From Saccharospirillaceae bacterium (GTDB lineage Bacteria > Pseudomonadota > Gammaproteobacteria > Pseudomonadales > Oceanobacteraceae): a stretch of 64,000 bases of DNA. Positions 37,491 to 46,856 of the stretch are shown one piece after another (position 1 is the first letter of the stretch; the number at the start of each line of letters is the position of its first letter). Both the position numbers and the translations under genes were made by a program. Where the stretch lies: positions 62,001 through 126,000 of the forward strand of contig JAKVCS010000001.1 of the NCBI GenBank assembly GCA_022448365.1, in the 5' to 3' direction. A model generated the notes under the pieces. That model made no database searches. It was not told the origin of the DNA and saw only the letters and a program-made list of their open reading frames with translations.

Positions 37491-38456
37491 TTAAGGAATA
37501 AACTTAATTGGGTATTCGGCAACCGTCATATCCACGCCATCTCGGTTGCCAAATTGCATCTGACGACACTTGGCTTCCAGACGTTTATGAACCCTGGCGT
37601 TGTTCAGCTCACTCTTCTCAACCTTACAGGATGATACCGAGCCATCCGGCTGAATCTCAGCACGCAGCGTCACAGAACCCGCCAGGTTTGGATTACGTCG
37701 TAAAGCACTGCGGTAGATACGATCAAACTGTACTTTGTACTGCTCGAACGCTAGGCGCAATTCTTCCTGACCCCGGGTTGAGCTTTCCTGCGTTTCAGCG
37801 ATTTGCTCTTCCGTCAGCTCTACTGCGGTCACATCGCGATCACTCAGTTTCTCACCCACGGTATCCGTTGTTAATGCGGCCACATCAACACCACCGGAGC
37901 CACGGGTGGCTGCTGAACGGTCAACCACACTGCCAACAGCGGTTGCTTTGGCACCCGCGTTACTCAGTCCTTTACTACTGGTGCTGAGTGCAGCAATCGG
38001 AACCTGAGCACGGGTTGCCTGCAATGCAGCTAATGCGTTGCCACCGAAGGCCTTTTTCGCTTTTTCTTTAGCGGCGGCTCGTTTTTCCTTAGTAGCCTTC
38101 ACCTTAGGTTTTGGCTTGGGCTTAGGTTTCGGCTTTGGTTTTGGCTTCGGCTTTTCAACTTTCGGCTCTGGCTTCGGCCCGGGTTTTTTCTCGGGCTCAG
38201 GCTTCGGCTTCGGTTTTTCTTTCTTTACTACCGGCTTAGGCTTTGGTTTCTCTTTCTTTTTGCGCTCAAGTACCTTGGCCAGCTGCGGCGGCAATTGTTC
38301 CAGTTCTTTCCGGTCTTTAGCGGGCAACTCGATCATAGGAATGGCAATACCAACCATCACTACGAATAACAATAAGCCAAGCAAAATTCCGAAAAAACGT
38401 TGCTGCTGTCCACCATCGTTCCAGGGCAGTTCAGGAGCGCGATAATATACCGTCAT
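37491..38456 (-). CDS. TonB-like energy transducer with AgmX/PglI-type C-terminal domain
   Basis: 321 residues from the ATG at 38456 with GGGGGAG six bases upstream. A short cytoplasmic part (MTVYYRAPELPWND), one membrane helix (FFGILLGLLLFVVMVGIAIP, near residues 23-42), then a Lys/Pro-rich spacer of about 75 residues with uninterrupted KP dipeptides, then Ala/Gly-rich sequence and a C-terminal domain (FDRIYRSALRRNPNLAGSV, RAEIQPDGSVSS, ending AEYPIKFIP). The end matches the AgmX/PglI domain found in Myxococcus gliding proteins, related to TonB/TolA C-termini. It likely carries motor force across the periplasm. Confidence 0.85.
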   Translation of the reverse strand: MTVYYRAPELPWNDGGQQQRFFGILLGLLLFVVMVGIAIPMIELPAKDRKELEQLPPQLAKVLERKKKEKPKPKPVVKKEKPKPKPEPEKKPGPKPEPKVEKPKPKPKPKPKPKPKPKVKATKEKRAAAKEKAKKAFGGNALAALQATRAQVPIAALSTSSKGLSNAGAKATAVGSVVDRSAATRGSGGVDVAALTTDTVGEKLSDRDVTAVELTEEQIAETQESSTRGQEELRLAFEQYKVQFDRIYRSALRRNPNLAGSVTLRAEIQPDGSVSSCKVEKSELNNARVHKRLEAKCRQMQFGNRDGVDMTVAEYPIKFIP

Positions 38457-38457
38457 A

Positions 38458-38964
38458 TCAGGCTCCCCCTTCCTGTGGTGGCTTTTGCTCAACCGCTAAC
38501 GAAATGTTATTGAAACCAGATTTAGCACTGGTGTTCATTACCTTTTTCAGCAGCGTATAAGGAATACCTTTATCACCCATAATGGTAATCGGACGCCCGA
38601 ACGCTTTTTGCTCAGGAGACAGCGGCGCCCGGGATGCCATATATTCCAGCTCTTTTTTCAGCTGTGGCAGTTGCTCCCCTTTTTCTTTCTTCGCCTCCGC
38701 AGTCGATAAAATCACACGCCCCTGAACCAGAATATCCGCCGAGCTCACCATAATAGTAACCTGCTCATTGGGTTTATTTTCTGAAATAGAAACCGGTAAC
38801 TTAATATCGTCGTTGTTCTGAACTTCCACTTCAGATTGATTCACCATCAGGAAGAAAACCAGAATAGTGAAAATATCCATCAGTGCAGTCAGGTTCAATG
38901 TACCGCTGGCTTTATTTCGTTTGTGATTGCGTTGCATACGCTTAGCGCGACGAGACATCTTCAT
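38458..38964 (-). CDS. ExbD/TolR-like motor subunit (first copy in position order)
   Basis: 168 residues: a basic N-terminus (MSRRAKRMQRNHKRNK), one membrane helix with the functional Asp in LNLTALMDIFTILVFFLMVN, and a periplasmic domain ending in ITIMGDKGIPYTLLKKVMNTSAKSG. The single Asp in the helix is the proton-binding residue of ExbD/TolR. GGAGG lies seven bases before the ATG, which overlaps the upstream stop by ATGA. It pairs with the other ExbD-like gene and the ExbB-like gene to form a proton-driven stator. Confidence 0.92.
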   Translation of the reverse strand: MKMSRRAKRMQRNHKRNKASGTLNLTALMDIFTILVFFLMVNQSEVEVQNNDDIKLPVSISENKPNEQVTIMVSSADILVQGRVILSTAEAKKEKGEQLPQLKKELEYMASRAPLSPEQKAFGRPITIMGDKGIPYTLLKKVMNTSAKSGFNNISLAVEQKPPQEGGA

Positions 38965-39503
38965 GGTGTCACCTCCGCGCCGGCAGTTGCGCCCTCAACC
39001 GCTGCACTTTTATCGGCAGCATCTCCTAACGAAATTTCCGGGAATAGCTCAGCATCAACCAGTGACGCAGCAACCACCGCTGGATAACGACGCACGGTAT
39101 CCATCACGGTCACTAGCGTCTGATAATCCACCTCGGCTTCAGACAACAGACTGATGTCTTTTTTGTCCTTAAAAACCGGATTCTTTTTGATGTCCTGCAA
39201 GGTGCGCGACAGCCCCTCGTAGTCAAATTCTTTAGCAATTTTCGGCAGCGCCGCCAGTTCCTCGGTTTGTTCCTTGTAGGTACGTGATATCACGAACCCG
39301 GAATTCCGAATGGTGACTTCCAGCGAAACATCCTCCGGATTTACCAGCCCAGGCTGATCTCCATTGGGAAGCTTCAGATCGAGAACGGCCACTTGCGAGA
39401 ACACCATGTTCATCAGCAATACCGGCACCAATACGATCATCAGATTCATAAAGGATGTTACGTTGAGCTCCGCCTCTTCTTGTGGTCTTTTATGGCGTCT
39501 CAT
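38961..39503 (-). CDS. ExbD/TolR-like motor subunit (second copy), Asp replaced
   Basis: 180 residues: MRRHKRPQEEAELNVTSFMNLMIVLVPVLLMNMVF, shown here in pieces as LNVTSFMNLMIV and LVPVLLMNMVF. The helix carries Asn where ExbD/TolR proteins have the proton-binding Asp. The periplasmic domain includes LLSEAEVDYQTLVTVMDTVR. Agl/Glt systems also use two unequal TolR-like proteins, one of which may be structural. It lies 17 bases after the ExbB-like gene and overlaps the next. Confidence 0.9.
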   Translation of the reverse strand: MRRHKRPQEEAELNVTSFMNLMIVLVPVLLMNMVFSQVAVLDLKLPNGDQPGLVNPEDVSLEVTIRNSGFVISRTYKEQTEELAALPKIAKEFDYEGLSRTLQDIKKNPVFKDKKDISLLSEAEVDYQTLVTVMDTVRRYPAVVAASLVDAELFPEISLGDAADKSAAVEGATAGAEVTP

Positions 39504-39519
39504 TGGATTAGCTCAACTA

Positions 39520-40167
39520 TTATGCTGCTTTGTCGTTTTGGCCTGGCTTACGTTCGGTGATGATATTCAGGAATTTAACGCCTGCCATCTCGATGCTATC
39601 AACTATTTCGTTGGTTTTGGTTTGCAGAAAGCTGTGCATTAACAACAATGGAATAGCCGCCATCAGACCAAATGCGGTGGTGTTCATCGCAACGGAAATA
39701 GACTGCGAGAGCAGCGTCGCTTTTTCAGCGGGTGCAGCATTCGCTACCGCTGTAAATGCAGCAATCAAACCCATAATGGTGCCCAATAAGCCCATCAAAG
39801 TGGCAATATTTGCCAGAGTGGAAACGTACTGAGTACGTTTTTCCAGCTGTGGAATGGCTTCCATCAGGCCCTCTTCCAACGCGTACTCAATTTCTTCACG
39901 ACCCTGAGATCCGGGAATACGAGCAATGGCTGCGGAGAAAATATTTCCGATTTTACTATCGGATGAATTGGCGTAGTTCAAAGCCGCGCGCAGGTCACGC
40001 TTTTGTAACATGGGCAGCATGTCATCAAACGCCTGACGATTACTGCTTTTTTCCTTCATAAGGAAGAACAAACGCTCAAATGCGATGGCAAGGCCAATCG
40101 CCATAATGATTGCGATTGGGTACATAAAGGTACCGCCTTCCTGGAAAAAACGAACGATAGTTTCCAT
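39520..40167 (-). CDS. MotA/TolQ/ExbB-family proton channel subunit
   Basis: 215 residues with three membrane helices (YPIAIIMAIGLAIAFERLFFL, STLANIATLMGLLGTIMGLIAAF in part, and AFGLMAAIPLLLMHSFL) and the family block GLLGTIMGLIAAFTAVA followed by AMNTTAFGLMAAIP. GGGGGAAG is five bases before the ATG. With the two ExbD-like genes it forms an inner-membrane proton motor like TolQR, ExbBD or AglRQS. A 167-base gap precedes it, so it may have its own promoter inside the larger gene run. Confidence 0.94.
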   Translation of the reverse strand: METIVRFFQEGGTFMYPIAIIMAIGLAIAFERLFFLMKEKSSNRQAFDDMLPMLQKRDLRAALNYANSSDSKIGNIFSAAIARIPGSQGREEIEYALEEGLMEAIPQLEKRTQYVSTLANIATLMGLLGTIMGLIAAFTAVANAAPAEKATLLSQSISVAMNTTAFGLMAAIPLLLMHSFLQTKTNEIVDSIEMAGVKFLNIITERKPGQNDKAA

Positions 40168-40334
40168 TGATACTTCCCCCTAGCTTTAAAGTAGCTATGT
40201 CTTTGTTAGAGTTATTAGCCGCAGTCATGCAGGCATTTATAATTAAAGGCCTGATTTAACCACTATTTTCGTGATGAAAAAATACCCGAAACTCAGGATT
40301 ATGGCCCTATCTGCCGTTATCCTGGCTCCATTGG

Positions 40335-40673
40335 TTAATCTGTGATCGATTTATTGTTGTTATTCGCTTTTCTGGTCAATTCCAGCACACGCTCATGATT
40401 TACTTCTTTTGGTAAATATCGCTCACTGTAACGCATCTCACGTCCAAGACTGACCCGATCAATGGGTTTCATCCAATGATCCCGGTAGCTGAAGATTGGC
40501 TGATACAAACGCCCGGTACCCGGAGGTGGTCGCCACGGAGTAATGTAAATCACGTGTGGTTCTTCACTATTACCCTGAATCGAAATACCCTGAAGACGAA
40601 TAACGTTATCGCCTTCAGCAATGGCATTAGAACAGACCAGACTGAAAAATATCATAAGCAGTCGCATTATCAC
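40335..40673 (-). CDS. Small periplasmic protein, unknown, in the Agl/Glt-like cluster
   Basis: 112 residues with a signal peptide (LLMIFFSLVCSNAIA) then a short soluble domain: VIRLQGISIQGNSEEPHVIYITPW and a Pro/Gly-rich stretch PPPGTGRLYQPIFSYRDHW. Not recognised. The start overlaps the preceding TPR lipoprotein stop by ATGA, so it is part of the operon. Confidence 0.75.
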   Translation of the reverse strand: MIMRLLMIFFSLVCSNAIAEGDNVIRLQGISIQGNSEEPHVIYITPWRPPPGTGRLYQPIFSYRDHWMKPIDRVSLGREMRYSERYLPKEVNHERVLELTRKANNNNKSITD

Positions 40674-41395
40674 TCTCCCGCAACCTGTTCTTCTGTCGCT
40701 GCAGGCTGATTCGCTGCATTGCGACGTTGCAAGTCGGGAATCCAGATCGCCAGAGTATCTTCTGGCTCCGACATCATTTGTTGCGCAATTTCATACTGAG
40801 CCAGTGCTTTTTCAAGATCGTGTAAGTACAGGTCGTATAAGATTCCGAGATTGTAAGGTACATCCGGGTCTTGTGGATCGCATTTTGCTGCTGCAAGGTA
40901 GCTGATTTCGGCATCATTAAATCTACCCAGTTCACGTTCAATCAAGCCTTTTAATTTAAAGGCGGAACAAAAATCCGGATTAATGGTGAGTGCCTTGGTT
41001 AAACTGCTGTGGCTGTCTTCATACCGTTGTAGGTGGAACTGTGTCAAAGCCAGATTAGTCCATACGCCTGGGTATTCAGGGAATTTATCGACCAGTATTT
41101 GCCAGTGTTCTAATGCTTTTTTAACCGTATCAAGCCCGGCCAAATCATCTCCCGCTTCGTCACCTGCAACACCTGAGGCCAATGCTTCATCCATATCCTG
41201 CAACAATTCCAGACCGCTGTTATAAGCTTCAATCAATTGTGGGGGTAACGGTTTTTCTTTGGGTCCATCATCAATAATTTCCGGAGCTGGCTGCAGCAGG
41301 CTACAAGCGCCGACTAACAACACCAAACTGAAAAAAGAAAGACGTTTTACCAGAGAGATAATGACTGGCAGAGACTCAGCGAATTTGTTCGACAT
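40670..41395 (-). CDS. TPR lipoprotein, GltE-like
   Basis: 241 residues. Lipoprotein signal SFFSLVLLVGACS, then three or more TPR units: YPGVWTNLALTQFHLQRYED, CSAFKLKGLIERELGRFND and VPYNLGILYDLYLHDLEKA. A TPR lipoprotein of this size is a constant partner of Agl/Glt motors and TonB2-like systems. The first 20 bases overlap the upstream gene. Placement in the outer membrane is inferred. Confidence 0.82.
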   Translation of the reverse strand: MSNKFAESLPVIISLVKRLSFFSLVLLVGACSLLQPAPEIIDDGPKEKPLPPQLIEAYNSGLELLQDMDEALASGVAGDEAGDDLAGLDTVKKALEHWQILVDKFPEYPGVWTNLALTQFHLQRYEDSHSSLTKALTINPDFCSAFKLKGLIERELGRFNDAEISYLAAAKCDPQDPDVPYNLGILYDLYLHDLEKALAQYEIAQQMMSEPEDTLAIWIPDLQRRNAANQPAATEEQVAGE

Positions 41396-44276
41396 AAGAA
41401 ATCGCCCTCTCCTGTTTATTATATTGCCCCGGCATTAACTCACCCAGGGAGGTATAACTCTGTTTTATCCAGCTATCGTATAAGCCATCATAAGTACGAC
41501 CAGCGTTCGTTTGATGCACTTCAATGGCGGCCTCTTCAAGAGGAAACGCCTGATCCTCCAGCAAAAACTGATATTCTTCCGCTTCAACTTCATCCATACC
41601 GGCAGGACGTTCGGAGTTCATCAGCCCTTGAGCCAACTGTTTATAAAGTTCTCCGATACGAAATGTTGACGAGGTGGTGTACTCAAGTACTCCCAATTGC
41701 ACAGCCTGGGTGTAACGTTTCAGTGCGGCCTGCATGAATTTATTCTTAAGGGTCACACTTTTATCCAATGGTAGGCTCAGATTCACTTTTTCAAATGCCA
41801 CACGTTCAAAATCCCCCAGTTCAAAGGCTGCCTTTGCTGCCAAAAACTTCGAACGATCAGTCTGCTCTTTTTTCGCTTTTTCATTCAAGCTAATGATTTT
41901 CCCCAACCAGAAGCGCCGCTTGTCTTCATCACCTCGACTGGCATATATCTGATCCAGTTTGAAATGCGCTTCAATGGCAGCATCAAATGGGCGTTTGTAG
42001 GAATGGGCGTAACGCTTATACATAACGATGGCATTTTCCTGATCATCCGCTTTCTCGAAGTATTCGGCAGACTGGAAACATGCAATGCGCTGTTCTTCAC
42101 GATTTTTACTGATTTTCCAAATCGTCTGTAATTCAAAAGCGGCGTTACGAAAATCACCTTTTTCTTCATAAGCAATAATGAGCTTACTTGGAATATCGGC
42201 AATTAATTTATTGTTCGGATAGTCCTTACGGAATTTCAGTAAGACTTCGATGGCCTGATCATAGTCCTGAGCTTCCATCAGGATGGTCGCCGCATCGTAT
42301 TCAGCATTGATTTTAGTATTGCTTTCAGGAATAACCTCGGCCAGTCGACGCCAATGTCCTACCGCAACCTGAGGCTCGTCATTAGCCTTCGCCACTTCAC
42401 CTTGTTTATAAATAGCTGCAGCCACTTTTTCTCGCAAAGCACGACGTTTGTTGCGACTCAGTTTTTCGTACTGACTGGCTTCCAACAACGCCATTTCCGA
42501 CTCACCATAATAGCCCAGTTCAAAGCTTGAATGCCCCCGCACCAGAGCCGCGCCGTATTTATAACGGGCAGGCAATATTCCTTTTGATTCCCACGCTAAC
42601 CGAGATGTTGATAATGCCTGAGCGTAATATTTATCCTTTAACAACATTTCCGCGGTATTGACGAGAACGGTTCCACGTCTCGGATCTTCGGGGAATTCCT
42701 GTACAAAACGCATGGCACTTGCAACAGTTAACTGTCTCCAAATCGACGTTTCACCTTTAGCGGGTTGGTATTTATTAAAGGCCAGGATAGCGGCGTAACC
42801 GGCTTCCGAAGCTTTGTCATACCCGGGGTACTGATAGGCAACGATCTCGTAGTGATCTTTCGCCAATTGATAATCACGCAATTCTGTTGCCACCTCAGCT
42901 AACAGGAAATGTGCTTTAACCACATCGTCCTTGTGAGGGAAGCTACGTACGTATTCTTGATACCATTTTTCAGCAATTTGAAGGCGCTTAACCTTATCCT
43001 TACGTTTCTTGGTACTTTGCCCCCAGGCATGATGGAAACTTGCAAGATCCCAGATATAACCGGCCAACGGCGCAGAAATAATATCGCGCACCGCTTGTCC
43101 ATGTTTTTGCCAATAATTGCTTCCAACACCAAAGCGTTTGATATAAATGGTTTTATGTTTACGCAACAAGGTTGGGTAACGGGCTTTTTTGTAACCTTTA
43201 ATCAGGCGTTCGTAATATTGCGGTGCAAGCACATCATCAGGATAACGGGTAACAAAGGCACGTAAGGTTGAAGCGCCCGACTTATAGTATTTTTTATCGT
43301 AATACTGACTGGCAAGGCGATCATAAAGCAGATATTCGTAATGACGCTGACCGTGTTTATCAAAGAACATGGCGATCTGCTCCCAATCGCCCATGTAATC
43401 AAAAATAATTGCCATGATACGCAGGATATCATTGAGCATGTCCAGCTCACCGCCCTTAGCCGAAGATAAAGCAGCAACATCCGGGTATTCCTCGTCCAGT
43501 ACCTTGGTGAAGGCCAGTAACGACTGTTCATTTTCTTCCAGCTTAAAGAGTGCCCAACCCTTTAAATAGCCGGCGCTGACGTAGAATTTATTATCTTCAC
43601 GGCCACGGTCGACCAGGCGTTGGTAAGCTTGCGCAGAGGCTTCATAATCACCTGCAGCGTACAGCAGCTGCCCCAGACGAAACTCTGTTTCAAGGTAATA
43701 ACCAGAGCGCGGGTACTTAAGAGCAAGCTCTTCGAGAACAGCAATTGCTTGATAAGGCTGTCCGGTAATGGTGTAGGCTTTGGCCAGTTGATACAGCACC
43801 GCATCATTATCGACGCGATCAGGAAACTCTTTTAATAGCGCTTCATAATCCTTGATCGACGATAACGCCATATTGCGCTCTTCCCGGGTAGCCTGCGCTT
43901 CGTCCGCCAGCTCTTGTGCCAATAATTCGGCCTGTTGCTGTTCAACAACCTCATCACTCTGATCGTCGTTATCGCGCAGTACTTCTTCCGCCGCTTCGGC
44001 CAGGCGGTCCATTTTGAGTTCTTCGGCCTGTAATTTCAGACTGGCAATACGATGAGCTACGCGAATACGTATTTCCGCTTCCGTCGATACCGCCAGGTAA
44101 CTCTGATAACGGTCAATGACCTCATCAGGTGTCACTTGCAGTGGTTCGTTGCTCATTAAACGAACCTTCAATTGCTGAATATTCTCCAGTTTCACCTGCT
44201 GTTTTGCCGGGTCCTGAAAAATAGCACAACCACTGACCATAAATATCAGCGCAATAATGGCAAGTCGCTTATTCAC
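41376..44276 (-). CDS. Large TPR lipoprotein, GltD-like
   Basis: 966 residues from a GTG at 44276 with GGAGG five bases upstream; the ORF can extend to 44402 but that part lies in the upstream gene. A lipoprotein signal (LAIIALIFMVSGCAIF) is followed by repeated TPR-like helices through most of the length, for example YQLAKAYTITGQPYQAIAVL, RLGQLLYAAGDYEASAQAYQ and HFLLAEVATELRDYQLAKDH. It resembles the very large periplasmic TPR proteins of Agl/Glt clusters. The start overlaps the preceding stop (GTGAATAA). Confidence 0.82.
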   Translation of the reverse strand: MNKRLAIIALIFMVSGCAIFQDPAKQQVKLENIQQLKVRLMSNEPLQVTPDEVIDRYQSYLAVSTEAEIRIRVAHRIASLKLQAEELKMDRLAEAAEEVLRDNDDQSDEVVEQQQAELLAQELADEAQATREERNMALSSIKDYEALLKEFPDRVDNDAVLYQLAKAYTITGQPYQAIAVLEELALKYPRSGYYLETEFRLGQLLYAAGDYEASAQAYQRLVDRGREDNKFYVSAGYLKGWALFKLEENEQSLLAFTKVLDEEYPDVAALSSAKGGELDMLNDILRIMAIIFDYMGDWEQIAMFFDKHGQRHYEYLLYDRLASQYYDKKYYKSGASTLRAFVTRYPDDVLAPQYYERLIKGYKKARYPTLLRKHKTIYIKRFGVGSNYWQKHGQAVRDIISAPLAGYIWDLASFHHAWGQSTKKRKDKVKRLQIAEKWYQEYVRSFPHKDDVVKAHFLLAEVATELRDYQLAKDHYEIVAYQYPGYDKASEAGYAAILAFNKYQPAKGETSIWRQLTVASAMRFVQEFPEDPRRGTVLVNTAEMLLKDKYYAQALSTSRLAWESKGILPARYKYGAALVRGHSSFELGYYGESEMALLEASQYEKLSRNKRRALREKVAAAIYKQGEVAKANDEPQVAVGHWRRLAEVIPESNTKINAEYDAATILMEAQDYDQAIEVLLKFRKDYPNNKLIADIPSKLIIAYEEKGDFRNAAFELQTIWKISKNREEQRIACFQSAEYFEKADDQENAIVMYKRYAHSYKRPFDAAIEAHFKLDQIYASRGDEDKRRFWLGKIISLNEKAKKEQTDRSKFLAAKAAFELGDFERVAFEKVNLSLPLDKSVTLKNKFMQAALKRYTQAVQLGVLEYTTSSTFRIGELYKQLAQGLMNSERPAGMDEVEAEEYQFLLEDQAFPLEEAAIEVHQTNAGRTYDGLYDSWIKQSYTSLGELMPGQYNKQERAISYVEQIR

Positions 44277-46227
44277 GCTCACCTCCGGTTGTATCTGGTT
44301 CCTCAGCGGTTGGCTGCTGATAATCATCGTAACCACCACCAGCAACGTTATTCTGCAAAGCGTCATCGTATAGACGAGCAATGGATAAACGCGATTGGGC
44401 AAGGTAATCTGTCAACCGGGTTTTCAGTCCATTCAGAAATTCATGCACCATATCGCGAACCTGCTGTTGCTGCTGCTGAATCAGAGCCTCGGTTGCGAGT
44501 TGCAATTGAGCTACCTTCCGGTCAGCCAGCCCCACTTTCTGAGGGAAACCTTTCCAGCTGCTGTCAGCCCAGAGCAAAGCTTCACGACTATTGTCGAGTT
44601 GCTCCAGCAACAGCTCACTTTCTGAACGCAGTTGCCAATACGCCTGATTGCTGTCCCAACGCCGCTCGGGCTTCTCCTCGTAGATAGTCCATAATTGCAA
44701 TCCACGCATCCGGCGCCAGCGTTCTTTGTATATGGTCAAATCTCGTGTGGGTGTATTAATTTGTTGTAAATACTCGACACGGGGAACAACACTGGAAAGA
44801 CGGGTAATATTCTCAGCATCCTGCTTCGAGGCGTAAGCAAATACTTTTTCGTCTTCGGCATGTAATTTTTTCTGCATTTGCAAAATTTTTCGAACCAGTT
44901 GCTGATGACGCTGTTCCATTGCCTGCAAACGCGCTTTACCGCCAGCCTGCTGCAACTGACTCTGACGCTTACCGAGTACGTGCTTCCAAAGACTCAACGC
45001 TTTCTGGTGTTTTGTAAGTTGCTCGGATAATTGTTTTAAATCGTGCAGATTGGCTGTCAGTTCATTAAATTGTGCGTCGTCAAGCAGCAACTGCAGCGAG
45101 CGGGTCATATCAGAGTCGTGCATGTCCTGCAGTTGAACACGCATCCAACCCCATGGCTCATCTTGTTGCTCCAACCACTGTGTCAGCCAGGCATCAATTG
45201 TTGCATCTTGATTTAAGACTTCCAGCTTATCGAGCATACGTTGGAGACGAATCTCTACCACTTCATACGTTTTTAAAGATTGAGTCGTAGCATTTAACAG
45301 TTCTAAAGCGTGCGGTACGCCAAGAATCGACTCGACCACGGCCGGATGAAAGTCGTTGTACTTTTGCTGCAGTATGCGCCACGGCTGCATTGCTTCCTGA
45401 TACTTCCATTGCTCCACCAAAGCCCAGCCATAATGCAGCAAGCCAGGTGCGGTGAACGCTGAATCCTGGCTGATCTCTCTGAAGTAGGCCTCTGCACTGC
45501 GGTTTTTTCCTGAATCCAATGCGTATATCCCGGCAACCAACAGAATACGATCTTTTAATGCTTTACCCTCAAACGTGTCCGGAACGTAAAACGCCGTTTC
45601 CTCAACGAACTTTTCCAAATCGCGACTGTTGGCATTGCTCCGCATCAGCGCCAGCATCCAGTTGTAACGCGCCAGGCCAGTCCAGATTCCATTGCTGTCC
45701 ATATTCTCCAACGATATTTTGGCTTCCGTAATCATATCGAGGTTCGAGCGGCTTGCAGACTGAATAAACAATGCCTGCTGGTAATACTCGTCGTTCAGAG
45801 AATTACGTAACTTGAGTGCTTTGTTGATGCTGGCTTCAGCATTTTGCCACTTGCCCAGCGAAAGCCAGCGCCGGGACAAATGAAACCAGGCATTACCACT
45901 ACCAGCAACTTCACGAATACTGACCTCTGTATAAAGGTCTTGTGCCTGATGATCCAGACCTAACGCCAGCAGTATGGCTGCTTCCATCACTTTGCTTTCG
46001 CTATTCGTCTTACCAGCCGCCAGCTTCCAGGAGCGCAGTGCATTCAGTGCCTGCTGATAATTATCATCCAGATAATGGAAATAAAAAGCACCACGCAGCA
46101 AATGCTCTGACGGTTGTTCGCGGGTCTGATCCACTGTCTTAATTACAGCGGAACTGGGGGATGGCTCAGCCTGCAGGGGCAGCGTTGCCGAGAGTAGAAA
46201 TATCAGAAGACCAAACATCAAACGCAT
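44269..46227 (-). CDS. TPR and coiled-coil periplasmic protein
   Basis: 652 residues with a signal peptide (LIFLLSATLPLQAEPS). The first half has TPR-like helices (NAWFHLSRRWLSLGKWQNAE, YFREISQDSAF, LLHYGWALVEQWKYQEAM). The second half is helical with long coiled-coil character (LKQLSEQLTKHQKALSLWKH, MEQRHQQLVRKILQMQKKL). It is followed with an 8-base overlap by the larger TPR protein. Domain family not recognised beyond TPR. Confidence 0.8.
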   Translation of the reverse strand: MRLMFGLLIFLLSATLPLQAEPSPSSAVIKTVDQTREQPSEHLLRGAFYFHYLDDNYQQALNALRSWKLAAGKTNSESKVMEAAILLALGLDHQAQDLYTEVSIREVAGSGNAWFHLSRRWLSLGKWQNAEASINKALKLRNSLNDEYYQQALFIQSASRSNLDMITEAKISLENMDSNGIWTGLARYNWMLALMRSNANSRDLEKFVEETAFYVPDTFEGKALKDRILLVAGIYALDSGKNRSAEAYFREISQDSAFTAPGLLHYGWALVEQWKYQEAMQPWRILQQKYNDFHPAVVESILGVPHALELLNATTQSLKTYEVVEIRLQRMLDKLEVLNQDATIDAWLTQWLEQQDEPWGWMRVQLQDMHDSDMTRSLQLLLDDAQFNELTANLHDLKQLSEQLTKHQKALSLWKHVLGKRQSQLQQAGGKARLQAMEQRHQQLVRKILQMQKKLHAEDEKVFAYASKQDAENITRLSSVVPRVEYLQQINTPTRDLTIYKERWRRMRGLQLWTIYEEKPERRWDSNQAYWQLRSESELLLEQLDNSREALLWADSSWKGFPQKVGLADRKVAQLQLATEALIQQQQQQVRDMVHEFLNGLKTRLTDYLAQSRLSIARLYDDALQNNVAGGGYDDYQQPTAEEPDTTGGERE

Positions 46228-46247
46228 AAGAATAATACTGCCTGCGA

Positions 46248-46757
46248 TTACCAGCGTTTCAGCCGGGCATTTGAAGTTTTCAGCTCAGCCTCGTCAGAAA
46301 TAACAATTTCCAGCAACAATGGCTGATCGTTTTTTTCCACCGTTTCGTTAATAACCAGCTCACGATTCTGACCCAGGTGATCAACACCCCGGACAACAAT
46401 ACGCAACTGGTGATTACCCGGTCCCATATTAATTTGAGCCAGGGGCTGAACCGCGCCCATGCGCAAAGCGTTGATCTGGCGCTCGGTATAAATGTGTTGA
46501 ACCGGGTCGAAGTCATCACTTTTCACCTCAATGGACAAGGGCTCAAAGAACTCTCCGTAAGCCAACGAAAAATAAAAAGCTGCCCGGGTTGTTGCTGGAC
46601 TCAATAGCTCCTCTTCCAGAGCATACAATTCTTTGTTCAGCTCCAGCACGGCCTGCTTCACAGAACGAATATCGTCACCAACTTCAGCCTGATTGGCCTG
46701 GACGGTTATCGCCATAGTGACCAACAGCACAGACAAAATCTGTTTTACCAACGTCAT
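46248..46757 (-). CDS. Periplasmic protein, unknown, in the Agl/Glt-like cluster
   Basis: 169 residues with a signal peptide (ILSVLLVTMAITVQA), a helical stretch (DDIRSVKQAVLELNKELYAL) and a beta-rich domain (MGPGNHQLRIVVRGVDHLG, NDQPLLLEIVISDE). The second half looks like a small carbohydrate- or peptide-binding-like beta sandwich. Not recognised. It sits 20 bases upstream of the 652-aa TPR gene. Confidence 0.72.
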   Translation of the reverse strand: MTLVKQILSVLLVTMAITVQANQAEVGDDIRSVKQAVLELNKELYALEEELLSPATTRAAFYFSLAYGEFFEPLSIEVKSDDFDPVQHIYTERQINALRMGAVQPLAQINMGPGNHQLRIVVRGVDHLGQNRELVINETVEKNDQPLLLEIVISDEAELKTSNARLKRW

Positions 46758-46856
46758 TATTTCCTCACTTTGTGCCGCCTCTGAGACACACTTATATTCT
46801 ATTGATCAGCCGCAATGGTTCTGTAGAGCAGCGGGATCGTGTATGCATTCGGCTGG

